This document shows positions 19,571 to 27,187 of a DNA stretch of 58,890 nt, piece by piece (position 1 is the stretch's first letter; the number at the start of each line of letters is the position of its first letter). Under the pieces are notes generated by a model that made no database searches, was not told where the DNA came from, and saw nothing but the letters and a program-made list of their open reading frames with translations. The DNA lies in NCBI GenBank assembly GCA_023388355.1, contig JAEWGI010000048.1, forward strand, positions 1-58,890. The letters run 5' to 3'. A program made the translations under genes and the position numbers. Origin of the DNA: Pseudomonadota bacterium. GTDB taxonomy: Bacteria > Pseudomonadota > Gammaproteobacteria > Xanthomonadales > Xanthomonadaceae.

Positions 19571-19978
19571 TCAGCCCGCGGGGGTCACGCCGGTGACGCG
19601 CAGGCGCAGGGCGCGGCCCTGGGGCGTGGTCCAGTCGATCGACTGGCCTACCGACAGGCCCAGCAGGGCGCTGCCCACCGGGGCGAAGACCGACACCTTG
19701 CCGGCGCCGGCATCGGCCTCGTTGGGGAACACCAGGGTGAAGCCGTGCTGCTCGCCGGTGTTGTCGTCCACGCACTCGACGCGCGTGTTCATGCCCACCA
19801 CGTCGGCCGGCATGTCCGCGTCGTCGACGATCTCCGCCCGCGTCAGCTCGCCCAGCAGGGCCTCGGCGGTGGCGTCGTTCTGCCAGCGCGGCGAGTCGAT
19901 CAGCGCCTCCAGGCGGGCGGCATCGCGACGGGAGACGACGATCGGCGGCGGCAGGCCTCCGGTGGACGGTGCAGTCAT
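19571..19978 (-). CDS. rnk: Regulator of nucleoside diphosphate kinase (Rnk-type, GreA/GreB C-terminal fold)
   Basis: 135-residue protein with a short N-terminal helical region (IVVSRRDAARLEALI) and a C-terminal GreA/GreB FKBP-like domain (VGMNTRVECVDDNTGEQHGFTLVFPNEAD, VSVFAPVGSALLGLSVGQSIDWTTPQG). This is the Rnk layout: RNA-polymerase-binding GreA-like protein without the long coiled coil. Rnk proteins bind RNA polymerase and affect nucleoside diphosphate kinase expression; the mechanism here is not shown. A terminator for the upstream oxyR transcript lies at 20021-20052, so rnk likely has its own promoter. Confidence 0.88.
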   Translation of the reverse strand: MTAPSTGGLPPPIVVSRRDAARLEALIDSPRWQNDATAEALLGELTRAEIVDDADMPADVVGMNTRVECVDDNTGEQHGFTLVFPNEADAGAGKVSVFAPVGSALLGLSVGQSIDWTTPQGRALRLRVTGVTPAG

Positions 19979-20020
19979 GGCGGGTGAGCTCCATATGCGG
20001 ACGCCGGCAGGCCGACGCCC

Positions 20021-20052
20021 AAAAGAAAAACGGACGGCGCGTCCCGCGCGTC
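20021..20052 (-). terminator. Rho-independent terminator after oxyR
   Basis: Read on the minus strand, GACGCGCG / CGCG(C)CGTC forms a stem with one bulged base and a 3-base loop, followed by CGTTTTTCTTTT. It lies about 70 bases past the oxyR stop and before rnk. Confidence 0.7.
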
Positions 20053-20119
20053 GCCCGCTCTGGTGGCGATTACCGTAGCGCTCCGCGCGCCGGGCATCAA
20101 GAGGGGCGGCGCGTGCGGC

Positions 20120-21073
20120 TCAGAGCATGTCCGGCGGCGGGGCATCGCCCGGCCGGCCGGGCAGGGGCATCGGGCCTTCCAGCAGCTCCGGCGGAAGGCT
20201 GCGGAAGGCCCCGGCCAGGTGGACCAGGAAGTCGGACATGGCCGAACTGCGGCGCCAGAACAGGGCGATCCCGCGGCTGGGCGTCGAATCGCTGAACGCG
20301 AGCAGGCGGATGCCGCGCGGGTGGGCGACCGGCGGCTGCACCGCCAGCACCGGGAGCAGGGTGATGCCGACGTTCGCGGCCACCATCTGCCGCAGCGTTT
20401 CCAGGCTGGTGGCGCGGAACTCGCTTTTCTCGTGGGCGCCGGCCAGGTGGCACACGTCCAGGGTCTGCCGGCGCAGGCAGTGGCCGTCCTCGAGCAGCAG
20501 CAGGTTCTCGCTGGCCAGCTCGTCCATGGCCAACGCCCGGCGGTTGGCGAGCCGGTGCTGTTCGGGCACCGCCAGCACGAACGGCTCCTCGAACAGGAAC
20601 TCGTGCTGGAGCTGCTCGTCGTGCACCGGCAGGGCCAGCACCGCGGCGTCGAGGCGGCCGTCGCGCAGGCGCGCCAGCAGTTCGTCGCTCTTCTCCTCGA
20701 CCAGCAACAGCTGCAGGTCCGGGAAGCGCACGCGGATACCGGGGATGACGTGGGGCAGCAGGTACGGGCCCAGGGTCGGGAAGATTCCCAGGCGCACGGT
20801 GCCGGCCTCGGGCCGCTGGCTGCGCCGCGCGGCCTCCTTCATCTGCTCGATCTCGGCGACCACCCGCCGCGCCCGCTCCACGATCTCCACCCCGATCGGG
20901 GTCAGCATCACCTTGCGCGGCGCGCGCTCCACCAGGGCCACGCCGAGTTCGTCCTCGAGCTTGCGCAGCTGGGTGGACAGGGTCGGCTGGCTGACGAAGT
21001 TCGCCGCCGCGGCGCGTCCGAAATGGCGGTGGTCGGCGACCGCGATCAGGTATCGGAGGTCGCGCAGGTTCAT
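20120..21073 (-). CDS. oxyR: Peroxide-sensing LysR-family regulator OxyR
   Basis: 317 residues with an N-terminal winged helix-turn-helix (MNLRDLRYLIAVADHRHFGRAA, SQPTLSTQLRKLEDELG) and a LysR substrate-binding fold. The redox cysteines are Cys199 and Cys208 in EDGHCLRRQTLDVC, the same numbering and spacing as E. coli OxyR, so it should sense H2O2 by disulfide formation. It starts 4 bases after the ahpF stop, as in the ahpF-oxyR operon known from Xanthomonas; the orfX gene known downstream of oxyR there is absent here. A candidate binding site lies in front of ahpC at 23487-23501. Confidence 0.95.
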   Translation of the reverse strand: MNLRDLRYLIAVADHRHFGRAAAANFVSQPTLSTQLRKLEDELGVALVERAPRKVMLTPIGVEIVERARRVVAEIEQMKEAARRSQRPEAGTVRLGIFPTLGPYLLPHVIPGIRVRFPDLQLLLVEEKSDELLARLRDGRLDAAVLALPVHDEQLQHEFLFEEPFVLAVPEQHRLANRRALAMDELASENLLLLEDGHCLRRQTLDVCHLAGAHEKSEFRATSLETLRQMVAANVGITLLPVLAVQPPVAHPRGIRLLAFSDSTPSRGIALFWRRSSAMSDFLVHLAGAFRSLPPELLEGPMPLPGRPGDAPPPDML

Positions 21074-21077
21074 CGGC

Positions 21078-22667
21078 TCAGGCCGCGTGCGCCTCGGCCA
21101 GCGGCGCCGGCGCGGAACTCCGGATCAGGTGGTCGAAGGCCGCCAGCGCCGCGGTCGAGCCCTGGCCCATCGCGATCACGATCTGCTTGTACGGCACCGT
21201 GGTGCAGTCGCCGGCGGCGAACACGCCAGGCACGCTGGTCTGGCCGCGGTCGTCGACGACGATCTCGCCGCGCGGAGAAAGTTCCACCGTGCCCTTGAGC
21301 CATTCGGTATTGGGCAACAGGCCGATCTGCACGAATACTCCCTCCAGCTCCAGGCGATGCGCGTCGCCGCCGCTGCGGTCCCGGTAGACCAGGCCGGTCA
21401 CCCGGCTGCCGTCGCCCAGCACTTCGGTGGTCTGGGCGCTGGTGATGATGCGCACGTTGTCCAGGCTGCGCAGCTTGCGCTGCAGCACTTCGTCCGCGCG
21501 CAGCTTGCCGTCGAACTCGATCAGGGTGACGTGGCCGACGATCCCGGCCAGGTCGATGGCCGCCTCGACGCCGGAGTTGCCGCCGCCGATCACCGCTACC
21601 CGCTTGCCCTTGAACAGCGGGCCGTCGCAGTGCGGGCAGTAGGCCACGCCCTTGTTGCGGTACTGGTCCTCGCCGGGGACGCCCATCTGCCGCCAGCGCG
21701 CGCCGGTCGACAGCACCACGGTCTTCGACCTGAGCGAGGCGCCGCTCTCGAGCTTCACCTCGACCAGGCCGTCGGCGCCGGCCGGCACCAGCCCGGTGGC
21801 GCGCTGCAGGTTCATCACGTCCACGTCGTAGTCGCGCACGTGCTGCTCGAGCTGCGCGGCCAGCTTCGGACCCTCGGTGTGCGGTACCGAGATGAAGTTC
21901 TCGATCGACATGGTGTCCAGCACCTGGCCACCGAAGCGCTCGGCCGCCACGCCGGTGCGGATGCCCTTGCGCGCGGCGTATACGGCCGCCGCCGCGCCGG
22001 CCGGGCCACCTCCGACCACCAGCACGTCGAACGGCTCCTTGCCCGCGATCTTCGCCGCCTCGCGCTTCGCCGCGCCGGTGTCCAGGCGCGCGACGATCTG
22101 CTCCAGGCTCATGCGGCCCTGGTCGAAGACTTCGCCGTTGAGGAAGATGGTGGGCACCGACATCACCTCGCGCGCCTCGACCTCGTCCTGGAACAGGGCG
22201 CCATCGATCGCGACATGCGAGATCTTGGGGTTCAGCACCGCGGCCAGGTTCAGCGCCTGCACCACGTCCGGGCAGTTCTGGCAGCTGAGCGAATAATAGG
22301 TTTCGAAGCGGAACTCGCCGTCCAGTCCGCGCACCTGCTCGAGCAGCTCGGCCGCGGCCTTGGACGGATGCCCGCCCACCTGCAGCAGCGCCAGCACCAG
22401 CGAGGTGAACTCGTGGCCCATCGGCAGGCCGGCGAAGCGCAGCGAGATGTCCTGGCCGGGCGAGGTCAGCGCGAAGGAGGGCTTGCGCTCGGCGTCGTCG
22501 CGGCGTACCTCGACCGTGACCAGGTCGGACTGGGAGCGGATGTCTTCCAGCAGTTCGAGCATCTCCTTCGAGCTGTCGCCATCGTCGACCGAGGCGATGA
22601 TCGCGACGGGACGCTGCAGCCGTTCGAGATAGCCCTTGAGCTGGGTTTTGAGGTCGTTGTCGAGCAC
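21078..22667 (-). CDS. ahpF: Alkyl hydroperoxide reductase subunit F
   Basis: 529-residue flavoprotein disulfide reductase that recycles AhpC with NADH. The N-terminal tandem thioredoxin-like domain carries the redox pair SCQNC; the FAD domain starts [22 protein letters not shown]; the thioredoxin-reductase active site is AYCPHCDGP; the NADH motif is [19 protein letters not shown]; the C-terminus has [22 protein letters not shown] chose the GTG at 22667 because AGGAG lies 6-7 bases upstream; a TTG at 22688 has no such site. A long hairpin separates it from ahpC. Confidence 0.95.
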   Translation of the reverse strand: MLDNDLKTQLKGYLERLQRPVAIIASVDDGDSSKEMLELLEDIRSQSDLVTVEVRRDDAERKPSFALTSPGQDISLRFAGLPMGHEFTSLVLALLQVGGHPSKAAAELLEQVRGLDGEFRFETYYSLSCQNCPDVVQALNLAAVLNPKISHVAIDGALFQDEVEAREVMSVPTIFLNGEVFDQGRMSLEQIVARLDTGAAKREAAKIAGKEPFDVLVVGGGPAGAAAAVYAARKGIRTGVAAERFGGQVLDTMSIENFISVPHTEGPKLAAQLEQHVRDYDVDVMNLQRATGLVPAGADGLVEVKLESGASLRSKTVVLSTGARWRQMGVPGEDQYRNKGVAYCPHCDGPLFKGKRVAVIGGGNSGVEAAIDLAGIVGHVTLIEFDGKLRADEVLQRKLRSLDNVRIITSAQTTEVLGDGSRVTGLVYRDRSGGDAHRLELEGVFVQIGLLPNTEWLKGTVELSPRGEIVVDDRGQTSVPGVFAAGDCTTVPYKQIVIAMGQGSTAALAAFDHLIRSSAPAPLAEAHAA

Positions 22668-22695
22668 GGGAACTCCTGGGGGAGGCAATGCGGAA

Positions 22696-22782
22696 GCGGA
22701 TCGGAACCGACGCCGGCTGGCTTGCGGACGCGAGGGGAGGGAGAACCCGCCCGCTGGCTGGCCGGCATCGGCTCCGATCCGC
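22696..22782 (-). other. Long ahpC-ahpF intergenic stem-loop
   Basis: The arms 22696-22716 and 22762-22782 are 21 bases each and match at 19 positions. On the minus-strand (ahp) transcript the two differences become G-U pairs, giving an unbroken 21-bp stem; on the plus strand they would be A-C mismatches. No U-tract follows, so it is more likely a processing, stabilising or attenuating structure than a classical terminator. Confidence 0.7.
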
Positions 22783-22855
22783 TCCCGCGCCGCGGAAGCG
22801 GCACGGGGCGGGGTGGAGCGTGGCGCAGTGACTCAGGCGATCACGCGATGCGTGA

Positions 22856-23419
22856 TCAGATCTTGCCGACCAGGTCCAGCGACGGCTTGAGGGTCTTCTC
22901 GCCTTCCTTCCACTTGGCCGGGCAGACCTCGTTCGGATGGGCGGCGACGTACTGCGCGGCCTTGAGCTTGCGCAGGGTCTCGGTGACGTCGCGGGCGATG
23001 GCGTTGTCGTGGATTTCGACGGTCTTGATCACGCCTTCCGGGTTGATCACGAAGGTGCCGCGCAGGGCCAGGCCCTCTTCCTCGATGTGCACGCCGAAGG
23101 CGCGGGTCAGCTGGTGGGTCGGATCGCCGACCAGCGGGAACTGGGCCTTGCCCACCGCGGCCGAGGTCTCGTGCCAGACCTTGTGCGAGAAATGGGTGTC
23201 GGTGGTGACGATGTAGACCTCGGCGCCCTGCTTCTGGAACTCGGCGTAATGCTCGGCCGCGTCCTCGACCTCGGTCGGGCAGTTGAAGGTGAAGGCGGCG
23301 GGCATGAAGATCAGGACCGACCACTTGCCCTTGAGGCTGGCGTCGGACACCTCGACGAACTCGCCGTTCTGGTAGGCCGTGGCCTTGAAGGGTTGGACCT
23401 GGGTGTTGATCAGGGACAT
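22856..23419 (-). CDS. ahpC: Alkyl hydroperoxide reductase subunit C (2-Cys peroxiredoxin)
   Basis: 187-residue peroxiredoxin that reduces H2O2 and organic hydroperoxides. The peroxidatic Cys47 is in AFTFNCPTE and the resolving Cys166 in NEVCPAKW, the positions expected for AhpC. Length and termini (MSLINTQVQPF, DLVGKI) are typical. Its promoter region upstream (23420-23560) contains a perfect TATAAT and an OxyR-like dyad. It is followed by a stem-loop and ahpF-oxyR; in Xanthomonas ahpC is transcribed alone and more strongly than ahpF-oxyR, and the same may hold here. Confidence 0.97.
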   Translation of the reverse strand: MSLINTQVQPFKATAYQNGEFVEVSDASLKGKWSVLIFMPAAFTFNCPTEVEDAAEHYAEFQKQGAEVYIVTTDTHFSHKVWHETSAAVGKAQFPLVGDPTHQLTRAFGVHIEEEGLALRGTFVINPEGVIKTVEIHDNAIARDVTETLRKLKAAQYVAAHPNEVCPAKWKEGEKTLKPSLDLVGKI

Positions 23420-23486
23420 GCGGAAAACCTCGTGTGAAGTGGAGGGCAGGTTCGATCCATGAAGCTGCGGATCGACGGGGAGAATG

Positions 23487-23501
23487 ATAGGGATCAGCTA
23501 T
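23487..23501. promoter_or_regulatory. OxyR-like binding box (ATAG-N7-CTAT)
   Basis: ATAG at 23487-23490 and CTAT at 23498-23501 are separated by 7 bases, the half of the OxyR consensus that contacts one dimer. The flanking tetranucleotides at the next 7-base spacing are degenerate. It lies between ahpC and the divergent promoter, close to an oxyR gene. Confidence 0.55.
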
Positions 23502-23504
23502 CAA

Positions 23505-23532
23505 TTGGTAAAATCGAAGTAAATTATATGAT
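23505..23532 (+). promoter_or_regulatory. Plus-strand sigma70-type promoter divergent from ahpC
   Basis: TTGGTA (23505-23510), 16-base spacer, TATGAT (23527-23532). Transcription would start near 23540, placing the centre of the OxyR-like box at about -46, a position suited to activation. The region is strikingly AT-rich for this genome. Confidence 0.5.
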
Positions 23533-23552
23533 CGATTGATAAAATCAATCAA
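23523..23552 (-). promoter_or_regulatory. Minus-strand sigma70-type promoter of ahpC
   Basis: On the minus strand TTGATT (23552-23547) is followed by an 18-base spacer and a perfect TATAAT (23528-23523). Transcription would start near 23516, about 100 bases before the ahpC ATG. Its -10 overlaps the -10 of the divergent promoter, and the OxyR-like box would fall just downstream of the start, so a different ahpC promoter under peroxide stress is possible. Confidence 0.5.
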
Positions 23553-23788
23553 TGTCGGCCTTTGCTGATGGTTTTCGAGCAGGGAATATGCTTGCAATGT
23601 TTTTTGCACTGCAGCATAGTCGGGCCATGCACCGCTGTCCGCGACGAGGGCCAAGGCCCGGATCCCGGGGCGGCGCAGGGTCCCGGGGCCGGCAACGTGC
23701 GCCACCCCGCGGCCAAGTTCCGTATCCGGTTTCTCCCTCCCACACGCGGTACGGAATCTTGAAGGCGGCTTCGGCCGCCTTCGTTTTG
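23540..23788 (+). ncRNA. Candidate small RNA divergent from ahpC (unproven)
   Basis: A stretch of about 250 bases between a plus-strand promoter (23505-23532) and a rho-independent terminator (23761-23788). Just before the terminator a further stem is visible: TTCCGTA (23718-23724) pairs with TACGGAA (23750-23756), extended by CCG/CGG. An ATG at 23552 opens a frame that merges with prmC, but it has no Shine-Dalgarno sequence and Arg/Pro/Gly-rich content, so I do not treat it as a gene. The alternative is a prmC 5' leader with an attenuator. Confidence 0.4.
23761..23788 (+). terminator. Rho-independent terminator upstream of prmC
   Basis: GAAGGCGGC (23761-23769), loop TTCG, GCCGCCTTC (23774-23782), then GTTTTG. 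A perfect 9-bp stem with a UUCG tetraloop. There is no T-tract on the other strand, so it acts on plus-strand transcripts, although no annotated gene precedes it on that strand. Confidence 0.65.
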
Positions 23789-23833
23789 TCGCTTCGTTTC
23801 GGCACGGAACTGTGGCGGCTCCACAGCCTTGCT

Positions 23834-23866
23834 CCTCCCTCCGCTTGCGGGGGGGGGCGGGAGGGG
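23834..23866. repeat. CTCCTCCCTCC / GGGCGGGAGGGG intergenic inverted repeat with G9 tract
   Basis: Pyrimidine arm, GCTTGC centre and purine arm, related to the element at 11453-11496. It includes a run of nine G (23849-23857). Between the terminator at 23788 and the prmC start at 23921 I see nothing else. Confidence 0.45.
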
Positions 23867-23920
23867 AAGGCCCGGATCGCCTCGCCAGGCGGCAGTGCCC
23901 CTGACGGCTACCATGCCGCC

Positions 23921-24784
23921 GTGACGACGCCGACACCGCCCCCCACCGTGCGTTCCATGCTGGCTGCGGCCAGCGCGGATCTCGAGCCAGCCGAAGCGCA
24001 GTGGCTGCTGGCGCATGCGCTCGGCCGCGACCGCGGCTGGCTGTTCGCCCACGCTGCGGACCCGGTCGATGTCGACGCCCGGATGCGCTTCGCGGGGCTG
24101 GTCGCGCGCCGCCTGGCCGGCGAGCCGGTGGCCTACCTGCGCGGTCGCCAGGGCTTCTGGACCCTGGACCTCGCGGTCACCCCCGACACCCTGATCCCGC
24201 GCCCGGAAACCGAGCTGCTGGTGGAACTGGCCCTGGCGCGCCTGCCGGCCGACGCGCCGCTGCGGCTGGCCGACCTCGGCACCGGCAGCGGCGCGATCGC
24301 GCTGGCGCTGGCCAGCGAACGGCCGCGCGCGCGGGTGGACGCGGTCGACGCCAGCGACGCGGCGCTCGCGGTGGCGCGGCGCAACGCCGATGCGGCCGCC
24401 TTGGGCAACGTCGAATTCCACCTCGGCCACTGGTTCGACCCGCTGGCGGGCCGGCGCTATGACCTGGTCGCCAGCAATCCGCCCTACATCGCCGACGGCG
24501 ACCCGCACCTGGGCTGCGGCGACCTGCGCCACGAGCCGGCGATGGCGCTGTCCTCCGGCCATGACGGCCTCGACGCGATCCGCTGCATCGTGCGCGCCGC
24601 CCCCGCGCAGCTCGCTGCGGGCGGCTGGCTGCTGCTCGAGCACGGCCACGACCAGGGGCCGGCCGTGCGCGCGCTGCTGCAGGCGGCGGGCCTGCAGGAC
24701 GTCGCGACCCATCGCGACCTGGAAGGCCGTGACCGTGTCAGCCTCGGGCGGCTGCCGGACCGACGCCCGCGCCGCAGTCGCTAG
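23921..24784 (+). CDS. prmC: Peptide chain release factor N5-glutamine methyltransferase PrmC (HemK)
   Basis: 287 residues. The N-terminal helical domain ([25 protein letters not shown]) is followed by a Rossmann methyltransferase with the SAM motif [16 protein letters not shown], the acidic [14 protein letters not shown], and the substrate-Gln motif SNPPYIA. It methylates the Gln of the GGQ motif of release factors such as PrfA (48233-49321). The GTG at 23921 is preferred; an in-frame ATG at 23957 is the main alternative. In many proteobacteria prmC follows hemA-prfA; here it is about 25 kb away and alone. Confidence 0.94.
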   Translation: MTTPTPPPTVRSMLAAASADLEPAEAQWLLAHALGRDRGWLFAHAADPVDVDARMRFAGLVARRLAGEPVAYLRGRQGFWTLDLAVTPDTLIPRPETELLVELALARLPADAPLRLADLGTGSGAIALALASERPRARVDAVDASDAALAVARRNADAAALGNVEFHLGHWFDPLAGRRYDLVASNPPYIADGDPHLGCGDLRHEPAMALSSGHDGLDAIRCIVRAAPAQLAAGGWLLLEHGHDQGPAVRALLQAAGLQDVATHRDLEGRDRVSLGRLPDRRPRRSR

Positions 24785-24817
24785 ACTGTTCCCAATCTTC
24801 CGGCCAAGGAGCGAGCC

Positions 24818-25759
24818 ATGCGCACGCTGTACCCACCGATCGAGCCCTACGACAGCGGCATGCTCCAGGTCGACCAACGCCACGCGCTGTACTACGAGCA
24901 GTGCGGCAACCCCAGGGGCAAGCCGGTGGTGCTGCTGCACGGCGGCCCCGGCGGCGGCTGCAACGCGAAGATGCGCCGCTTCCACGACCCGTCGAAGTAC
25001 CGCATCGTGCTGTTCGACCAGCGCGGCTCCGGGCGCTCCACGCCGCATGCCGACCTGGTCGACAACACCACCTGGCACCTGGTCGCCGACATCGAGGCGC
25101 TGCGCGAACGCCTGGGCATCGAGCGCTGGCAGGTGTTCGGCGGATCGTGGGGTTCGACCCTGGCGCTGGCCTATGCCCAGGCGCACTGTCTGCGAGTGAC
25201 CGAACTTGTGCTGCGCGGCATCTTCATGCTGCGCCGCTGGGAGCTGCAGTGGTTCTACCAGGAGGGCACTTCGCGCCTGTTCCCCGACGCCTGGGAACAC
25301 TACATCGCCGCGATCCCCGAGGACGAGCGCCACGACCTGATCGCCGCCTTCCATCGCCGCCTGACCTCGGACGACGAAGCCACCCGCCTGGCCGCCGCGC
25401 GCGCCTGGAGCGTGTGGGAGGGCGCAACCTCGTTCCTGCACGTCGATCCGGATTTCGTCAGCGGCCACGATGATCCGCGGTTCGCGCTCGCCTTCGCGCG
25501 GATCGAGAACCACTACTTCACCAACGCGGGCTTCTTCGAGGTCGACGACCAGCTGCTGCGCGATGCCTACCGCATCGCCGGCATCCCGGGCGTGATCGTG
25601 CACGGCCGCTACGACGTGGTCTGCCCGCTGCAGAATGCCTGGGACCTGCACAAGGCCTGGCCCAAGGCCGAACTGGTGGTCACGCCCACATCGGGGCACT
25701 CGGCGTTCGAAGCGGAAACCGTGGACGCCCTGGTGCGCGCCACCGACGCCTTCACCTGA
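24818..25759 (+). CDS. pip: Proline iminopeptidase (alpha/beta hydrolase, S33)
   Basis: 313-residue enzyme that removes N-terminal proline from peptides. The oxyanion region is LLHGGPGGGCN, the nucleophile Ser is in GGSWGSTLALAYA, the acid in HGRYDVVCPL and the His in PTSGHSAFE. The N-terminus MRTLYPPIEPYDSGMLQV and the cap domain with RGIFMLRRWELQWFYQ match the proteobacterial Pip family closely. It starts 33 bases after prmC and is probably on the same transcript. Confidence 0.95.
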   Translation: MRTLYPPIEPYDSGMLQVDQRHALYYEQCGNPRGKPVVLLHGGPGGGCNAKMRRFHDPSKYRIVLFDQRGSGRSTPHADLVDNTTWHLVADIEALRERLGIERWQVFGGSWGSTLALAYAQAHCLRVTELVLRGIFMLRRWELQWFYQEGTSRLFPDAWEHYIAAIPEDERHDLIAAFHRRLTSDDEATRLAAARAWSVWEGATSFLHVDPDFVSGHDDPRFALAFARIENHYFTNAGFFEVDDQLLRDAYRIAGIPGVIVHGRYDVVCPLQNAWDLHKAWPKAELVVTPTSGHSAFEAETVDALVRATDAFT

Positions 25760-25818
25760 GCCCTGCGATCGCCCCCGGATTGCGGCTCGCTGGCCCGGGC
25801 CGCGGATGGAGCGCCGCG

Positions 25819-26610
25819 TCAGGGCGAAACGAAGCGCGCCTGCAGCGACCCGAACAGCCGCGCCAGGCGCTCCGCCCAGGCCTGCTGTCCGGCGTCGTCG
25901 GCGATCAGGTCCTGGCGGATTTCCAGCTCGACGTGCGGCAGCCCGCGGCGTTCGGCATGGACGGGAATGGCGTAGTCGGTGGCGTCGCTGACCGAATAGG
26001 GTTCGTTGTCGCCGACCACCAGGTCGCCCTCGGCGCACAGCGCATCGCGCAGGGCGTGGGCGAAGCGCGCGTCGCGCTGGTACAGCACGCCAGCGTGCCA
26101 GGGGCGGTCGCGGCCGTTCATGCCGGGAGTGAAGCTGTGCATCGCGATCAGGATCGTGGGTATTCCTTCGCCTGCGCGCCGGTCCAGCTCCGCGGCGATG
26201 CGCGTGTGGTAGGGGCGGAAGATCTCCGCGATCCGGCGCTCGCGCTGCGTCGCGTCCAGCGCGGCATTGCCCGGCACCGGGGTGCCGTCGCTGACCGCCG
26301 CGATCGAGCCTGGCGCGTCGAGCGGCCGGTTGCAGTCGATCACCAGCCGCGAATAGGCCTGCACGATCGCGCAGGCGTCGAGCAGCCCGGCCAGCCGGGC
26401 GGTGGTGCCGGCGATGCCGATGTCCCAGCCGATGTGGCGGTCGAGTTCGGACTGCGGCAGGCCGAGGTCACTGAGCGCGCCTGGCACCGCCTGGCCGGCG
26501 TGGTCGGCGATCAGCAGGTACGGCGAGCGGCCCCCGGCGCGCAGCACGCTGAACGGCGCAGGGTCGTCCGCGGACAGCAGGAGCGGATGCGGCGACACCG
26601 GCTCAGGCAC
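25819..26610 (-). CDS. N-formylglutamate amidohydrolase family protein
   Basis: 263 residues with the family signature LLIADHAGQAVPGALSDLGL near the N-terminus, HIGWDIGIAGTTARLAGLLDA, YSRLVIDCNRP, and MHSFTPGMNGRDRPWHAGVL, which carry the Asp, His and Arg residues expected of the zinc peptidase-like N-formylglutamate amidohydrolase fold. No other histidine-utilisation genes are near, so hydrolysis of formylglutamate is not certain; related amides are possible. Its first codons overlap the end of the NUDIX gene (26603-26610). Confidence 0.85.
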   Translation of the reverse strand: MPEPVSPHPLLLSADDPAPFSVLRAGGRSPYLLIADHAGQAVPGALSDLGLPQSELDRHIGWDIGIAGTTARLAGLLDACAIVQAYSRLVIDCNRPLDAPGSIAAVSDGTPVPGNAALDATQRERRIAEIFRPYHTRIAAELDRRAGEGIPTILIAMHSFTPGMNGRDRPWHAGVLYQRDARFAHALRDALCAEGDLVVGDNEPYSVSDATDYAIPVHAERRGLPHVELEIRQDLIADDAGQQAWAERLARLFGSLQARFVSP

Positions 26611-27157
26611 GCCTGGAGCCGTCGGGATTGTGGTCGATCATCCACAGCCCGGCCCAGAGCTTGAGGTCGAGCTCGTAGCCCTCGCTGTGCTTCTGCATGA
26701 GCCAGGCCGGCGCCTGCGCGCGCGGCACCGCGTGCACGATGATCGATTCGTCGCCCACGCCGCCGCCGTCGCCGACCCTGCGCAGGTCGAGCGCGCGGGC
26801 GAAGGCGATGCGCTCGTTGCTCATGCCCGAGGACGTGGGCCCGATCAGCAGCACGTCGACCCGCCCGGCCTCCCAGCCGGTTTCCTCGATCAGCTCGCGC
26901 CGCGCCGCCGATTCCAGGGTGTCCTCGCTGTGGTCGTCGCCGACCAGGCCGGCTGGCATCTCGATCGTGCGCGCGCCCAGAGGCACCCGGTACTGGTCGA
27001 CGAACAGCACCTCGTCGTCGGGCGTAACCGCGATCACCAGCACCGCCAGGCCGTCGCGGCCGTGGGTGCGTTCGCATGACTCCCAGTGGCCGCGCCGCAC
27101 CAGCCGCAGCCATTGACCTTCGTACAGCAGTTCGCCGTTTTCGCCCGCAGTGTCCAT
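26603..27157 (-). CDS. NUDIX hydrolase, ADP-ribose pyrophosphatase-like (NudE type)
   Basis: 184 residues. The Nudix box runs G-DDHSE-D-TLESAAR-RE-L-I-EE-T-G-W, with Asp in place of the first Glu of the consensus and an intact REUXEE core that binds magnesium. Preceding residues VLFVDQYRVPLGARTIEMPAGLVG match ADP-ribose/ADP-sugar and NudE-type hydrolases. Likely substrates are ADP-ribose, Ap3A or NADH; sequence alone cannot decide. It overlaps the downstream amidohydrolase by 8 bases. Confidence 0.87.
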   Translation of the reverse strand: MDTAGENGELLYEGQWLRLVRRGHWESCERTHGRDGLAVLVIAVTPDDEVLFVDQYRVPLGARTIEMPAGLVGDDHSEDTLESAARRELIEETGWEAGRVDVLLIGPTSSGMSNERIAFARALDLRRVGDGGGVGDESIIVHAVPRAQAPAWLMQKHSEGYELDLKLWAGLWMIDHNPDGSRRA

Positions 27158-27187
27158 GCGTGGATGGTAACCCCCGGCGGCGGGAAG

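Noticed and set aside
20127..23216. A 1029-codon plus-strand open frame across oxyR, ahpF and ahpC
   Set aside because: It is antisense to three unmistakable genes, is rich in Arg, Ala, Ser and Trp, has no family resemblance, and is the usual result of GC-rich third positions. Similar long shadows occur antisense to lptD, glnS/GGDEF and others.
23552..23920. N-terminal extension of PrmC or a small protein from the ATG at 23552
   Set aside because: No Shine-Dalgarno sequence, low-complexity Arg/Gly/Pro content, and a strong terminator hairpin inside the frame.
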